Position numbers and translations under genes: made by a program. Below the pieces are notes generated by a model, which was not told where the DNA came from, did not search any database, and was given only the letters and a program-made list of their open reading frames with translations. This document shows, in pieces, positions 8,237 through 16,555 of a DNA stretch of 43,650 nucleotides (the stretch's first letter is position 1; each line of letters starts with the position of its first letter). The DNA is from Xenophilus sp. L33 (lineage in GTDB: Bacteria; Pseudomonadota; Gammaproteobacteria; Burkholderiales; Burkholderiaceae_C), in NCBI RefSeq assembly GCF_009765735.1, contig NZ_LMUW01000016.1, positions 1-43,650 on the forward strand. Reading direction: 5' to 3'.

Positions 8237-8659
8237 ATGTCGCTGCGCTCCTTCGCCATCGCCTACCCGGTCACCGCGGTGATCTTCCTCGCGCTCGACG
8301 CCACCTGGCTCAGCCTTGCCGCCAGCCGCCTCTACCGCCCGGCCATGGGCGAGCTGCTGCTGGAGCGCTTCGTCGTCGGGCCGGCGATCGCCTTCTATGC
8401 CCTCTACATGGTGGGCGTGGTGGTCTTCGCGGTGCTGCCGGCGCTGCCGCTGCGCAACTGGCTCGGCGCCCTGGGCGCCGGCGCGCTGCTCGGGCTGGTG
8501 GCCTACGCCACCTACGACCTGACCAACCAGGCGACGCTCAAGGGCTGGTCCTGGCAGGTGACGCTGGCCGACCTGTGCTGGGGCACCTTCGCGACCGGCG
8601 TGTCGGCGGCGCTGGCCTGCGCGATCACCGGCTGGATCTCCGAGCGCATCGGCCGCTGA
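8237..8659 (+). CDS. DUF2177 family small membrane protein
   Basis: This 140-residue protein has four predicted membrane segments. Conserved blocks are LALDATWLS near the start, AYATYDLTNQATLKGW in the middle and LADLCWGTF near the third helix, all typical of DUF2177. It is the third gene of the short methyltransferase operon, 17 bases after DUF1295. DUF2177 is often found with ChrR/ECF islands and CFA-like genes. The biochemical role is unknown. Its stop lies one base from the convergent ChrR stop. Confidence 0.88.
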   Translation: MSLRSFAIAYPVTAVIFLALDATWLSLAASRLYRPAMGELLLERFVVGPAIAFYALYMVGVVVFAVLPALPLRNWLGALGAGALLGLVAYATYDLTNQATLKGWSWQVTLADLCWGTFATGVSAALACAITGWISERIGR

Positions 8660-8660
8660 A

Positions 8661-9323
8661 TCACATGCCGACCAGCGCGCCCATCACCCGCGCCACCCGG
8701 CCCTGGAACAGCATGCGGCCCTCGACCGAGGCCAGGCAGATGCATTCGCCGCCCGCTTCCACCCGCGGCACGTGATGGAAGCTGCCGTCGGCCTCGTCGA
8801 AATCGCCCGGCGCGAAGCGCGAGCGGCCGTCGTGGAAGGCGCCGTGCAGCACCTGGGTCAGCTCGCTGTCGCTGTGGCTGTGCACCGGCAGCTCCCTGCC
8901 GGCGCCGATGCGCAGCAGGAAGACCTTGGCCGCCGGATCGAAGGGCAAGGTCACGCGGCTCCAGCGCATGCCCGGTGCCAGCCAGCGCCAGCCGGTGGCG
9001 GGGCAGCCGTGCAGGGCGCGCGGCCAGGCCATGCCGGGCGGCAGCGGGGGATGGCGGTCGGGCACCGGCTCCGGAGCCTCGGCGGGCTCGGCCGGATGGA
9101 TGGCGTCGATGGCGGCCATCGTCTTTTCCAGGGCCAGCGGCGACATCGCGGCCGGCGGCTGCTCGTCCAGCAGCACGCCGCCGATGCTCTCCATGACCGC
9201 CAGGCGCTGGCGGCAATGGGCGCAGCCTTCGAGGTGGCTGGCCAGCAGCAGCGCGTGGCCGCCTCCCAGGCGACCGGCTGCCAGGGCCAGCAGCAAGCCT
9301 TCATCGGGATGATGATTGATCAT
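8661..9323 (-). CDS. chrR: ChrR-type zinc anti-sigma factor
   Basis: This 220-residue protein has the two ChrR domains. The amino-terminal zinc anti-sigma domain has His4/His5, His30, Cys34 and Cys37 (HLEGCAHC). The carboxy-terminal cupin has H148, H150 and E154 (PVHSHSDSELTQVLHG) and H183/H184, matching the zinc ligands known in Rhodobacter sphaeroides ChrR. In that system ChrR binds its ECF sigma factor and releases it on singlet oxygen or organic peroxide. The start overlaps the sigma stop (ATGA), the usual sigma/anti-sigma order. All key ligands are present, so the sensor looks functional. Confidence 0.93.
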   Translation of the reverse strand: MINHHPDEGLLLALAAGRLGGGHALLLASHLEGCAHCRQRLAVMESIGGVLLDEQPPAAMSPLALEKTMAAIDAIHPAEPAEAPEPVPDRHPPLPPGMAWPRALHGCPATGWRWLAPGMRWSRVTLPFDPAAKVFLLRIGAGRELPVHSHSDSELTQVLHGAFHDGRSRFAPGDFDEADGSFHHVPRVEAGGECICLASVEGRMLFQGRVARVMGALVGM

Positions 9324-9880
9324 GGTTCGAGCGCGTCGAGCAATCGACGCAGGTGGTTGACCGCGAGCCGCACACGCGACTTGACGGTGCCGAGCGGAAT
9401 GCCCAGGTCATGAGCGATCCGCGCGTGCGGAAGTTCCTCGTAGAAGAACAGGCGCAGCACCTGGGCCTGGTCGGGCGACAGCAGCGCCATCGCCTCGCGC
9501 ACGCTGCGCTCGCGGCGCTCGCCGTGCAATTGCTCGTCGAGCGCCGGGGTCGGGTCGGGCATCTGGTCGATCTCGGCGTCGAGCCCTTCGACCATGCCGG
9601 GGCCCTGGCGGCGGAAATGGTCGACCCGGAGGTTGCGCGCGATGGTGAAGATCCAGGTCGAGGCGCCGGCCTGCCTGGCGTCGAAGAGGGCCGCCTTGCG
9701 CCAGACGCTGATCATGGTTTCCTGGGTCAGTTCCTCGGCCAGGCCTTCGGCGCTGCCGCCGCGCATGAGGTAGGACTTGACCCTCGGCGCGAAATGCCGG
9801 AACAGCGCGGCGAAGGCCTCCCGGTCTTGCTCGAGTGCCACGGCACGCAGCAGGTCTCCCAATTCTTCGCTTGTCGGCAT
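9320..9880 (-). CDS. rpoE: ECF RNA polymerase sigma factor (ECF11, RpoE/SigK-like)
   Basis: This 186-residue sigma-70 family protein has region 2 (AEELTQETMISVWRKA, then STWIFTIARNLRVDHFRR) and region 4 (LSPDQAQVLRLFFYEEL, then the helix-turn-helix IPLGTVKSRVRLAV). The length is normal for an ECF sigma. The ATG at 9880 with GGGGA five bases upstream is preferred; an in-frame ATG at 9958 would add 26 residues with no family match. It is followed by its ChrR partner. A promoter element of its own class lies upstream, implying positive autoregulation. It should direct transcription of the two flanking lipid operons. Confidence 0.93.
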   Translation of the reverse strand: MPTSEELGDLLRAVALEQDREAFAALFRHFAPRVKSYLMRGGSAEGLAEELTQETMISVWRKAALFDARQAGASTWIFTIARNLRVDHFRRQGPGMVEGLDAEIDQMPDPTPALDEQLHGERRERSVREAMALLSPDQAQVLRLFFYEELPHARIAHDLGIPLGTVKSRVRLAVNHLRRLLDALEP

Positions 9881-9985
9881 CGATCCCCGATGTTGCTGCA
9901 GCGTCACGATCGGCCGCACGGAGGACCATGAAATCATGGGTCCCAAGGCCGCGGCCATTGGCCGAGGGACGTTTGATGCTGCTTG

Positions 9986-10011
9986 TACGCGGCACGGCCG
10001 AAATTAGATCA
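9986..10011 (-). promoter_or_regulatory. Autoregulatory ECF promoter of the sigma/anti-sigma operon
   Basis: On the minus strand TGATCT (10011-10006) is followed by 16 bases and CGTA (9989-9986). The transcript would start near 9978, leaving a leader of roughly 100 bases before the sigma ATG at 9880. The spacing is identical to the other two elements of this island. Confidence 0.6.
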
Positions 10012-10029
10012 CAGGGCTTCCGACGGGTG

Positions 10030-10055
10030 TAATCCAAATGCCATGAGGCTCCGTA
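10030..10055 (+). promoter_or_regulatory. ECF promoter of the FAD oxidoreductase operon
   Basis: TAATCC (10030-10035), one base off TGATCC, is followed by 16 bases and CGTA (10052-10055). The start of transcription would be near 10062, about 36 bases before the ATG at 10098. The -35 element lies only 18 bases from the divergent -35 at 10006-10011, so both operons could be fired by the same sigma factor. Confidence 0.55.
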
Positions 10056-10097
10056 GAACTCGCAACGACAACGGCCACCGAACCTCACCGACCCGCC

Positions 10098-11465
10098 ATG
10101 AAGATCATCGCCAACCCTCTCGACGCCACCGCCCCACCGAGCCCCGGCGACGGCACGCTCGACATCGCGGTCATCGGCAGCGGCATCTCGGGCCTGTCGG
10201 CGGCGTGGCTGCTCGCCCAGCGGCACCGGGTGACCGTCTTCGAGGCCGACCGGCGCGCGGGCGGCCACAGCCACACGGTCGAGGTGCCGACCGCCGCCGG
10301 GCCGGTCGCGGTCGACACCGGCTTCATCGTCTACAACGAAGCCGCCTACCCCAACCTGAGCGCTCTCTTCACGCACCTGGGCGTGCGCACCCAGGCTTCG
10401 GAGATGTCCTTCGCGGTGAGCCTGGACGACGGCGCGCTGGAGTATTCGGGCACCGACCTGCGCGGCCTCTTCGCCCAGCGCGGCAACCTGGTGAGCCTGC
10501 GTTTCTGGTCGATGCTGCGCGACCTGGTGCGCTTCTATCGCAACGCGCCGGCCGACGCGGCGCGCATCGGCCTGATGCCGCTGGACGACTACCTCGACGA
10601 GCGCGGCTACGGCCGCGCCTTCCGCGACGACCATCTCTACCCGATGGCGGCGGCGATCTGGTCGACCTCGGCGGCGCACATCGGCAAGTACCCGACCGAG
10701 GCCTTCGTGCGCTTCTGCCAGAACCACCACCTGCTGCAGCTGAGCGGCCGGCCGGCCTGGCGCACCGTCTGCGGCGGCAGCCAGCGCTACGTCGAGCAAC
10801 TCACCGCCGTGCTCGGCCAGCGGCTGCGCCTGGGCCGGGCCGCGCTGGAAGTGCGGCGCGAACCGAACGGCGCCTACGTGCGCACCGCCGACGGCCGCTG
10901 GAAGCGCTTCGACCAGGTGGTGATCGCGACCCACGCCGACCAGGCGCTGCGGATGCTGCCGGACGCCAGCGGCGCCGAGACGCGGCTGCTCGGCGCCTTC
11001 GGCTACAGCAGCAACCGCGCGGTGCTGCACAGCGACGCCTCGCTGATGCCCAAGCGCCGCGCCGTCTGGTCGAGCTGGAACTACGCCGCCGACCGCAGCC
11101 GCAGCGACGCCCTGTGCGTCACCTACTGGATGAACCGGCTGCAGGGCATCCCGGAACGCACGCCGCTCTTCCTCACGCTCAACCCGATGCGCGAGCCGAA
11201 GCCCGAGCACCTGATCCGCACCGAGGTCTACGAGCATCCGATGTTCGATGCCGCCGCGATCCGTGCGCAGGACCAACTGTGGTCGCTTCAGGGCGACCGC
11301 CGCACCTGGTTCTGCGGCGCCTACTTCGGCTCGGGCTTCCACGAGGACGGCCTGCAGGCCGGCCTGGCGGTGGCCGAGGCGCTCGGCGGCGTTCGGCGGC
11401 CCTGGCGGGTGGCGAACGAATCGGGCCGCCTGCGGCTCGCGCCGCAACTGGCCGAGGCGTCATGA
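10098..11465 (+). CDS. FAD-dependent oxidoreductase (amine-oxidase-like, fatty-acid modification)
   Basis: This 455-residue flavoprotein opens with a dinucleotide-binding fold, AVIGSGISGLSAAWLL, glycines at about residues 27, 29 and 32. An acidic end of the second strand (VFEADRRAGGHSHT) follows. The carboxy-terminal FAD motif is WFCGAYFGSGFHEDGLQAGL. The family includes Rv0449c/TmsA/BfaA, which reduces a 10-methylene acyl chain, and flavoproteins implicated in furan-fatty-acid synthesis in Rhodobacter. A reductase or desaturase acting on a methylated acyl chain is therefore likely here. The stop overlaps the DUF1365 start as ATGA. Exact reaction is inferred. Confidence 0.88.
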   Translation: MKIIANPLDATAPPSPGDGTLDIAVIGSGISGLSAAWLLAQRHRVTVFEADRRAGGHSHTVEVPTAAGPVAVDTGFIVYNEAAYPNLSALFTHLGVRTQASEMSFAVSLDDGALEYSGTDLRGLFAQRGNLVSLRFWSMLRDLVRFYRNAPADAARIGLMPLDDYLDERGYGRAFRDDHLYPMAAAIWSTSAAHIGKYPTEAFVRFCQNHHLLQLSGRPAWRTVCGGSQRYVEQLTAVLGQRLRLGRAALEVRREPNGAYVRTADGRWKRFDQVVIATHADQALRMLPDASGAETRLLGAFGYSSNRAVLHSDASLMPKRRAVWSSWNYAADRSRSDALCVTYWMNRLQGIPERTPLFLTLNPMREPKPEHLIRTEVYEHPMFDAAAIRAQDQLWSLQGDRRTWFCGAYFGSGFHEDGLQAGLAVAEALGGVRRPWRVANESGRLRLAPQLAEAS

Positions 11466-12280
11466 CGGGCGCCGCGGGCGAGCATCCGGCGCTGCACTCG
11501 GCCCTTTACGCCGGCAGCGTCATGCACCAGCGCCTGCGCCCGGTGCGCCATCGGCTGGACTACCGCATCTTCTCGCTGCTGGCCGACCTCGACGAACTGC
11601 CGCTGCTGGCGCGCCGGCTGCGCCTGTTCTCGCTCAACCGCTTCAACCTCTTCAGCTTCCACGAGCGCGACTACGGCGCCGGCCCGGGCCAGAGCCTGCG
11701 CGCGCACGTCGAGCAACAGCTGCTCGCAGCGGGGCTGGTGGCCGGCGGTCCGATCCGCCTCCTGAGCATGCCGCGCATCCTCGGGCACGTGTTCAATCCG
11801 CTGTCGATCTACTTCTGCCACCGCCCCGACGGCACGCTGCAGGCCACGCTCTACGAGGTCAACAACACCTTCGGCGAACGCCACAGCTACCTGATCGAGG
11901 TCGACGGCGCGGAGCGCAGCGACGGCACGATCGCCCAGCATTGCGACAAGCAGTTCCACGTCTCGCCCTTCCTGGCGCTCGACATGCGCTACGGCTTCAG
12001 CATCGACCCGCCGAGCAGCGCGCGCGAGGGCCTGCGCATCGGCGTCACCGCCAGCGACCGCGAAGGCGCGGTGCTGCACGCGCGCTACGATGCGCGCCGC
12101 CGCACGCTCGACGATGCCGGCCTGCTGCGCCTGTTCTTCGGCCATCCGCTGCTGACCATCAAGGTGGTGGCGGGCATCCACTGGGAGGCGCTGCGGCTGT
12201 GGATCAAGGGCGTGTCGCTGCATCCACGGCCCGCGCCTCCGGTGCGGCCGGTCACGATCATCAAAGCCAAAGACTCATGA
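11462..12280 (+). CDS. DUF1365 domain protein
   Basis: This 272-residue protein begins at the ATG at 11462, which overlaps the oxidoreductase stop. Conserved DUF1365 blocks are visible: ALYAGSVMHQRLRPVRHRL, then LGHVFNPLSIYFCHRPDG, EVNNTFGERHSYL and KQFHVSPFLALDMRY. It is invariably found between the FAD oxidoreductase and CFA-like synthase genes in such islands, including Mycobacterium tuberculosis Rv0448c. The biochemical function is unknown; a helper in fatty-acid methylation is the usual guess. It is probably soluble or membrane-peripheral. The stop overlaps the next start (ATGA). Confidence 0.9.
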   Translation: MTGAAGEHPALHSALYAGSVMHQRLRPVRHRLDYRIFSLLADLDELPLLARRLRLFSLNRFNLFSFHERDYGAGPGQSLRAHVEQQLLAAGLVAGGPIRLLSMPRILGHVFNPLSIYFCHRPDGTLQATLYEVNNTFGERHSYLIEVDGAERSDGTIAQHCDKQFHVSPFLALDMRYGFSIDPPSSAREGLRIGVTASDREGAVLHARYDARRRTLDDAGLLRLFFGHPLLTIKVVAGIHWEALRLWIKGVSLHPRPAPPVRPVTIIKAKDS

Positions 12281-13512
12281 ACACTTCTTCCTCGTCCAGC
12301 TCGTCCGGCAGCGGCTTCGGCATCGACACGAAGGGCGCGCTGCCGCCGGTGCGCAAGCTGCTCACCCGGCTGCTGCGCAACGTCAGCTGCGGCAGCATCG
12401 CCATCGAGCTGCCGGGCGGCGAACGGGTCGAGGGCCGGGGCGCCACGCCGGGGCCGCACGCCTCGCTGGTGCTGCACCGCTGGCGGCCGATGGCCCGGCT
12501 GCTGCTGCAGGGCGACATGGGCCTGGCCGAGTCGTACCGCGACGGCGACTGGTCCAGCCCCGACCTGGTGGCGCTGCTCGAATTCGGCAGCCGCAACGAG
12601 ACGAGCTGGGGCAACACGCTCGACGGCTCCTGGGCGGCGCGGCTGGTCGGCCACGTGTTCCGGCTGGCCCGCACCAACACCAAGCGCGGCAGCCGCCGCA
12701 ACATCGCCTACCACTACGACATCAGCAACGCCTTCTATGCGCAGTGGCTCGACCCGGACCTGATCTATTCGAGCGCGCTCTACCGCGACGCCGCGCAGAG
12801 CCTGGAAGAGGCGCAGGCCAGGAAGATCGACCGCATCGTCGAGCTGCTCGACATGCCCCAGGGCGGCTCGGTGCTCGAGATCGGCTGCGGCTGGGGTGCG
12901 CTCGCGACCGCGCTCGGCAGCCGGCACGGGGCGCGCCTGACCGGGCTGACGCTGTCGACCGAGCAGCTCGCCCATGCGCGCGAACGGGTGCAGGCGCAGG
13001 GCCTGGCCGGCGCGGTCGACCTGCGGCTGGAGGACTACCGCGACGTCGGGGGCCAGTACGACCGCATCGTCTCGATCGAGATGCTCGAGGCGGTCGGCGA
13101 ACGCTACTGGCCGCTCTACTTCGAGACCCTGCGCCAGCGGCTGGCGACCGGCGGCAAGGGCGTGCTGCAGGTGATCACGATCGCCGACGACTATTTCGAG
13201 CGCTACCGGCACAGCACCGACTTCGTGCAGCGCTACATCTTCCCGGGCGGCAAGCTGCCGTCGGTCGCGGTGATGAAGAAGCACGCCGAGGCCGCGGGCC
13301 TCACCCTGCAGCTGGACGAATCCTTCGGCGACAGCTACGCCGCGACGCTGGCCGAATGGCGCCGCCGCTTCCTCGCGGCCGAGCCGGCGATCACGGCGAT
13401 GGGCTTTGACGCCCCGTTCCGGCGGCTCTGGGAGTATTACCTGTGCTACTGCGAGGCCGGCTTTCGCACCGGCCGGGTGGACGTGGGCCTCTTCAGCTTC
13501 GCCCACGCCTGA
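12277..13512 (+). CDS. Cyclopropane/methyl-fatty-acid synthase-like methyltransferase
   Basis: This 411-residue enzyme has a CFA-synthase amino-terminal domain and the block YHYDISNAFYAQWLDPDL. The SAM motif VLEIGCGWGALA lies at about 199-210, followed by EMLEAVGERYW and YIFPGGKLPS. It should transfer a methyl or methylene group to unsaturated phospholipid acyl chains at the membrane. Compared with Escherichia coli Cfa (from memory), the bicarbonate-site cysteine is serine (YSSALY) and the histidine before T-I is isoleucine (QVITIAD). The matching glutamate (MLEAVG) is kept. This suggests a 10-methylene/UfaA1-like product rather than a cyclopropane. The low-complexity Ser run at the amino end may be disordered. 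Confidence 0.88.
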   Translation: MNTSSSSSSSGSGFGIDTKGALPPVRKLLTRLLRNVSCGSIAIELPGGERVEGRGATPGPHASLVLHRWRPMARLLLQGDMGLAESYRDGDWSSPDLVALLEFGSRNETSWGNTLDGSWAARLVGHVFRLARTNTKRGSRRNIAYHYDISNAFYAQWLDPDLIYSSALYRDAAQSLEEAQARKIDRIVELLDMPQGGSVLEIGCGWGALATALGSRHGARLTGLTLSTEQLAHARERVQAQGLAGAVDLRLEDYRDVGGQYDRIVSIEMLEAVGERYWPLYFETLRQRLATGGKGVLQVITIADDYFERYRHSTDFVQRYIFPGGKLPSVAVMKKHAEAAGLTLQLDESFGDSYAATLAEWRRRFLAAEPAITAMGFDAPFRRLWEYYLCYCEAGFRTGRVDVGLFSFAHA

Positions 13513-13620
13513 GCCTTTCGGCGGGCTTTCGGGCGCACCTGCCGCCACGGCGGGGAGCGCCATCCGATACCTCCGCGGTCGGGGGGCCTCGGCGCGCGGC
13601 GGCGACCTTAGATTGCCGCC

Positions 13621-14022
13621 ATGGCCTTCACCACCTTCCACCGTTTCAGTGCCTTCGCGCTCGAGCGCTGGGCGGATGTCGACGACGCCGATGCGCCCTG
13701 GCAGGCGGTGCCGGCCGAACCGGAACCCTCGAGCGCGGCGCCGCGCGAATGGGTCTTCTGGGCCTTCCTGATGTGCATGGCGATCGCCGCCTTGCCGCTG
13801 GTCGGCATGCGCTGGACCACGCCGCCGCCGGTGGCCGAATCGGCTGCGCTGGAAGACGCGCTGCTGCTCGCGCTGCCGGTGGTGATCCCGCTGCCCTTCC
13901 TGTTCCTGGAATGCCTGGCGGAACTGGCGCTGCGTCCGGCGGCGCGCACCGCGATCGCCTACGGCACGCTGGGCGCCGGCCTGGCGATGGGGCTGGCCGC
14001 GATGCTGGCGCTGCTTCTCTGA
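13621..14022 (+). CDS. Hypothetical membrane protein
   Basis: This 133-residue protein of unknown family has a soluble, acidic first third (about residues 1-42, ending SSAAPREW). Three hydrophobic segments follow (WAFLMCMAIAALPLVGM, ALLLALPVVIPLPFLFLECL and a final GLAMGLAAMLALLL). It reads in frame with strong third-position GC bias and no stop in the hydrophobic part, which supports it as a real gene. It is not clearly part of the upstream lipid operon, since 108 bases separate them and no ECF element was seen. No function is assigned. Confidence 0.6.
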   Translation: MAFTTFHRFSAFALERWADVDDADAPWQAVPAEPEPSSAAPREWVFWAFLMCMAIAALPLVGMRWTTPPPVAESAALEDALLLALPVVIPLPFLFLECLAELALRPAARTAIAYGTLGAGLAMGLAAMLALLL

Positions 14023-14129
14023 GCGGAATTTCAGCCACCGCAAAGTAGGCGGCCGCTGGCAGACAGGCGTCATCGCCGCCACCGAGAATTCCCGCATCGC
14101 GTCAAATCGACGCCTGCGGAGTTTTTTCG

Positions 14130-15104
14130 ATGCCGGTGATCTGCGCTGCCTGCCAAACGGAGAATCGCGAGCACGCGATGTTCTGCCGCGGTTGCGCCGG
14201 CAAGCTGCCGGCGTTCGCGGCCACCGGGCCTTCGGTGCTCGAGGTGATGAAGTCGCAGCGCAGCGCGGAGGCAGAGGAAGCAGCCGATGCGCGTGGCGCG
14301 CAAGGCCGGCAGGCGGCACGGCGCAGCGCCGGCGGCCTCGGTCTCTCTTCGATCCTGCCCGGCGCGGTGCTGAGCGCCGAGATGCGCACCTTCTGGATCC
14401 GGCTCGGCCTGTTGATGGCGGCGGTGATGCTGGCCTTCGTCGGCTGGTCGTCTTACGTGACGCGCAAGGTGCCGCTGCACGGCGGCGCCGGCGCGGACAT
14501 CGGAGTGCCGTTCGACAGCGCGGCCGCGGGCGTGCCGCCGCGCTCGGCGGTGACGACGGTGGTCGTGGTGCCGCCCGCTTCTTCTTCCACCACCACGATG
14601 CCTTCGACGCTGGCGCTGCCTGCAACGGCGGCGATCGACACGAGCGCCGACGTGCCTGCGCCGCCCGCGAAGCCGGCGAGGGACGCGACCGCGTCCACCT
14701 CGAGGTCCGCCAGCAGCCACGCCATCGCCGCGGCAGTGGCGGCGGCCGCCGCGCCGCCGCGGATGGCCGTGCCCGTTCCGGTCGCACCGACAGCACCCGC
14801 CGCACCGGCCGATCCGATCGCCCTGTCGGCTTCGCTGTCGCCCGGCGAATCGTCCCTGCCGCCCGACGCCGAAACGGAGTCGCGCCGGCCACCGCTCTTC
14901 ACCCGCCGTGAACCCCGCAGCGCGCCGCCGGTCCGTGTGGCCGCCGCCGATCCGCGGCGCGGCTGCGAAGGAATGAACTTCATCTTCGCCGCCCACTGCG
15001 AGGCGATTCATTGCGATCAGGCGGCCTTCAGCGCCAATCCCCGTTGCGACGCGGTGCGCGCGCAGCGCCAGCGCGACCTGGCGCGGCGCAACCTCGAGTT
15101 CTAG
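14130..15104 (+). CDS. Zinc-ribbon membrane protein with cysteine-rich periplasmic tail
   Basis: This 324-residue protein starts with a four-cysteine zinc ribbon (CAAC at residues 5-8, CRGC at 19-22). A basic/acidic linker and one membrane segment at about 88-108 (WIRLGLLMAAVMLAFVGW) follow. A long Ala/Pro/Thr/Ser-rich region of about 150 residues leads to a compact tail with four cysteines (GCEGMNFIFAAHCEAIHCD, then NPRCDAVRAQR). With the ribbon in the cytoplasm, the tail would be periplasmic and could form disulphides. No named family was recognised beyond the ribbon. GGAG nine bases before the ATG supports the start, with a T6 run in between. Confidence 0.75.
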   Translation: MPVICAACQTENREHAMFCRGCAGKLPAFAATGPSVLEVMKSQRSAEAEEAADARGAQGRQAARRSAGGLGLSSILPGAVLSAEMRTFWIRLGLLMAAVMLAFVGWSSYVTRKVPLHGGAGADIGVPFDSAAAGVPPRSAVTTVVVVPPASSSTTTMPSTLALPATAAIDTSADVPAPPAKPARDATASTSRSASSHAIAAAVAAAAAPPRMAVPVPVAPTAPAAPADPIALSASLSPGESSLPPDAETESRRPPLFTRREPRSAPPVRVAAADPRRGCEGMNFIFAAHCEAIHCDQAAFSANPRCDAVRAQRQRDLARRNLEF

Positions 15105-15111
15105 AAGGCGG

Positions 15112-16524
15112 TCAGTCCTCTTCGACCTCGTCGGGCACGCCGCGCATCGACTGGCCCTCGTCCGGATGCAGCCGGATGAAGAAGGCCATCGAGATCAAGG
15201 TCATGGCACCGACGGCGAAGAAGGCCGGCGAGAAGTCGTGCGCCGCCAGCTGGTGCGGGTCGCCGTCGCGGAACCAGGCCGTGAGGCTCACCAGGGTGGC
15301 GCCCAGCACCACGCCGAAGCTCAGCGACAGCTGCTGGGCCATGCTGTTGAGCGTGGTGGCGTGGCTCATCAGCGGCTTCGGGATCTCGGAGAAGCCGAGC
15401 GTCTGCATCGCCACCATCGCCATCGAGTTGAAGAGGCCGCCGAGCAGCATGGTGAAGAACATCAGCAGGTGCGGCGTGCCCGGCCTGAAGAAGCCGTAGC
15501 TCATGTAGAAGAAGCTGGTGAGCGCGGTCGCGGCGATCAGCAGGTTGCGAAAGCCGAAGCGCCGGATGGTGCGCGTCATGACGGTGCGGGTGGCCAGCGA
15601 GCCGACCGCGGTCGCCACGGTCAGCAGCCCGGAGTCGAGCGGCGACAGGCCGAAGCCCAGCTGCAGCATCAGCGGCAGCAGGAAGGGCGAGGCGCCGATC
15701 GCGATGCGCAGCGGCGTACCGCCGATGATCGAGGTGCGGTAGGTCGGATGACGCAGCACGTCCAGGTCGATCAGCGGATCGGCGCGGCGCCGGCTGCGCC
15801 AGCCGTACAGGACCAGCGCCGCCAGGCCGATCGCGGCCAGGCCCCAGTTCTCCCAGGCCGGCAGCACCTGCTTGCCGGCGGTCTCGAGCGCACCGAGCAG
15901 GCCGGTGAGGCCCAGCGCCATCAGCACGAAGCCGATGAAGTCGAAGGGCCGGCGCACGTCGTCGGCCGAGAGGTCGTCGATGAACTTCCAGGCCAGCGCG
16001 ATGCCGAGCGCGCCGAAGGGCACGTTGATCAGGAAGATCCAGCGCCAGGAGGTCCAGGTGACGATGGCCCCACCGAACAGAGGTCCCACCATTCGCCCGA
16101 TCGCCGGCGGCACGGTGAACCAGACCATCGCCGCCACCATGAAGGCCGGCGCCACGCTGCGCAGCAGGATCAACCGGCCGACCGGCACCATCATCGCGCC
16201 GCCCAGTCCCTGGATGACCCGGAACACCACCAGCGAGCCGAGCGAGGTGGCCGCGCCGCACAGGGCCGAGCCGAGCGAGAAGAAGGCGATCGCCCAGCAG
16301 AACACCCGCTTGGCGCCGAAGCGTTCGGCGAACCAGCCGCTCAGCGGCAGGAAGACCGCCAGGCTCAGCAGGTAGGAGGTGATCGCCAGGTTGAGTTGCA
16401 AGGGCTGCACGCGCAGCGACCGGGCGATGCTTGGCAGCGCGGTGGCCATGACCGAGGTGTCGAGGTTCTGCAGGAAGAGCGGAAAGGCGACGATGACGGG
16501 AATGAGCCTTTTGCGCTGGGACAT
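15112..16524 (-). CDS. DHA2-family major facilitator drug exporter
   Basis: This 470-residue transporter should have fourteen membrane segments. Near its start FLQNLDTSVMATALPSIA carries the LD-x-T-x-x-x-x-ALP signature of DHA2 exporters such as HsrA/MdtD. The loop after segment two has GWFAERFGAKRVF, and RVIQGLGGAMMVPVGR matches the family motif C region. It probably expels drugs or metabolites in exchange for protons across the inner membrane. It is convergent with the zinc-ribbon gene and divergent from the TMEM175 gene, 53 bases away. Substrate not predictable. Confidence 0.92.
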   Translation of the reverse strand: MSQRKRLIPVIVAFPLFLQNLDTSVMATALPSIARSLRVQPLQLNLAITSYLLSLAVFLPLSGWFAERFGAKRVFCWAIAFFSLGSALCGAATSLGSLVVFRVIQGLGGAMMVPVGRLILLRSVAPAFMVAAMVWFTVPPAIGRMVGPLFGGAIVTWTSWRWIFLINVPFGALGIALAWKFIDDLSADDVRRPFDFIGFVLMALGLTGLLGALETAGKQVLPAWENWGLAAIGLAALVLYGWRSRRRADPLIDLDVLRHPTYRTSIIGGTPLRIAIGASPFLLPLMLQLGFGLSPLDSGLLTVATAVGSLATRTVMTRTIRRFGFRNLLIAATALTSFFYMSYGFFRPGTPHLLMFFTMLLGGLFNSMAMVAMQTLGFSEIPKPLMSHATTLNSMAQQLSLSFGVVLGATLVSLTAWFRDGDPHQLAAHDFSPAFFAVGAMTLISMAFFIRLHPDEGQSMRGVPDEVEED

Positions 16525-16555
16525 GCGTCGATTGTGCCGTCAGCAGGCAACGCGG

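Noticed and set aside
9881..9958. Upstream ATG at 9958 for the sigma factor
   Set aside because: The extra 26 residues do not resemble sigma factors and ATG 9880 has GGGGA at proper spacing.
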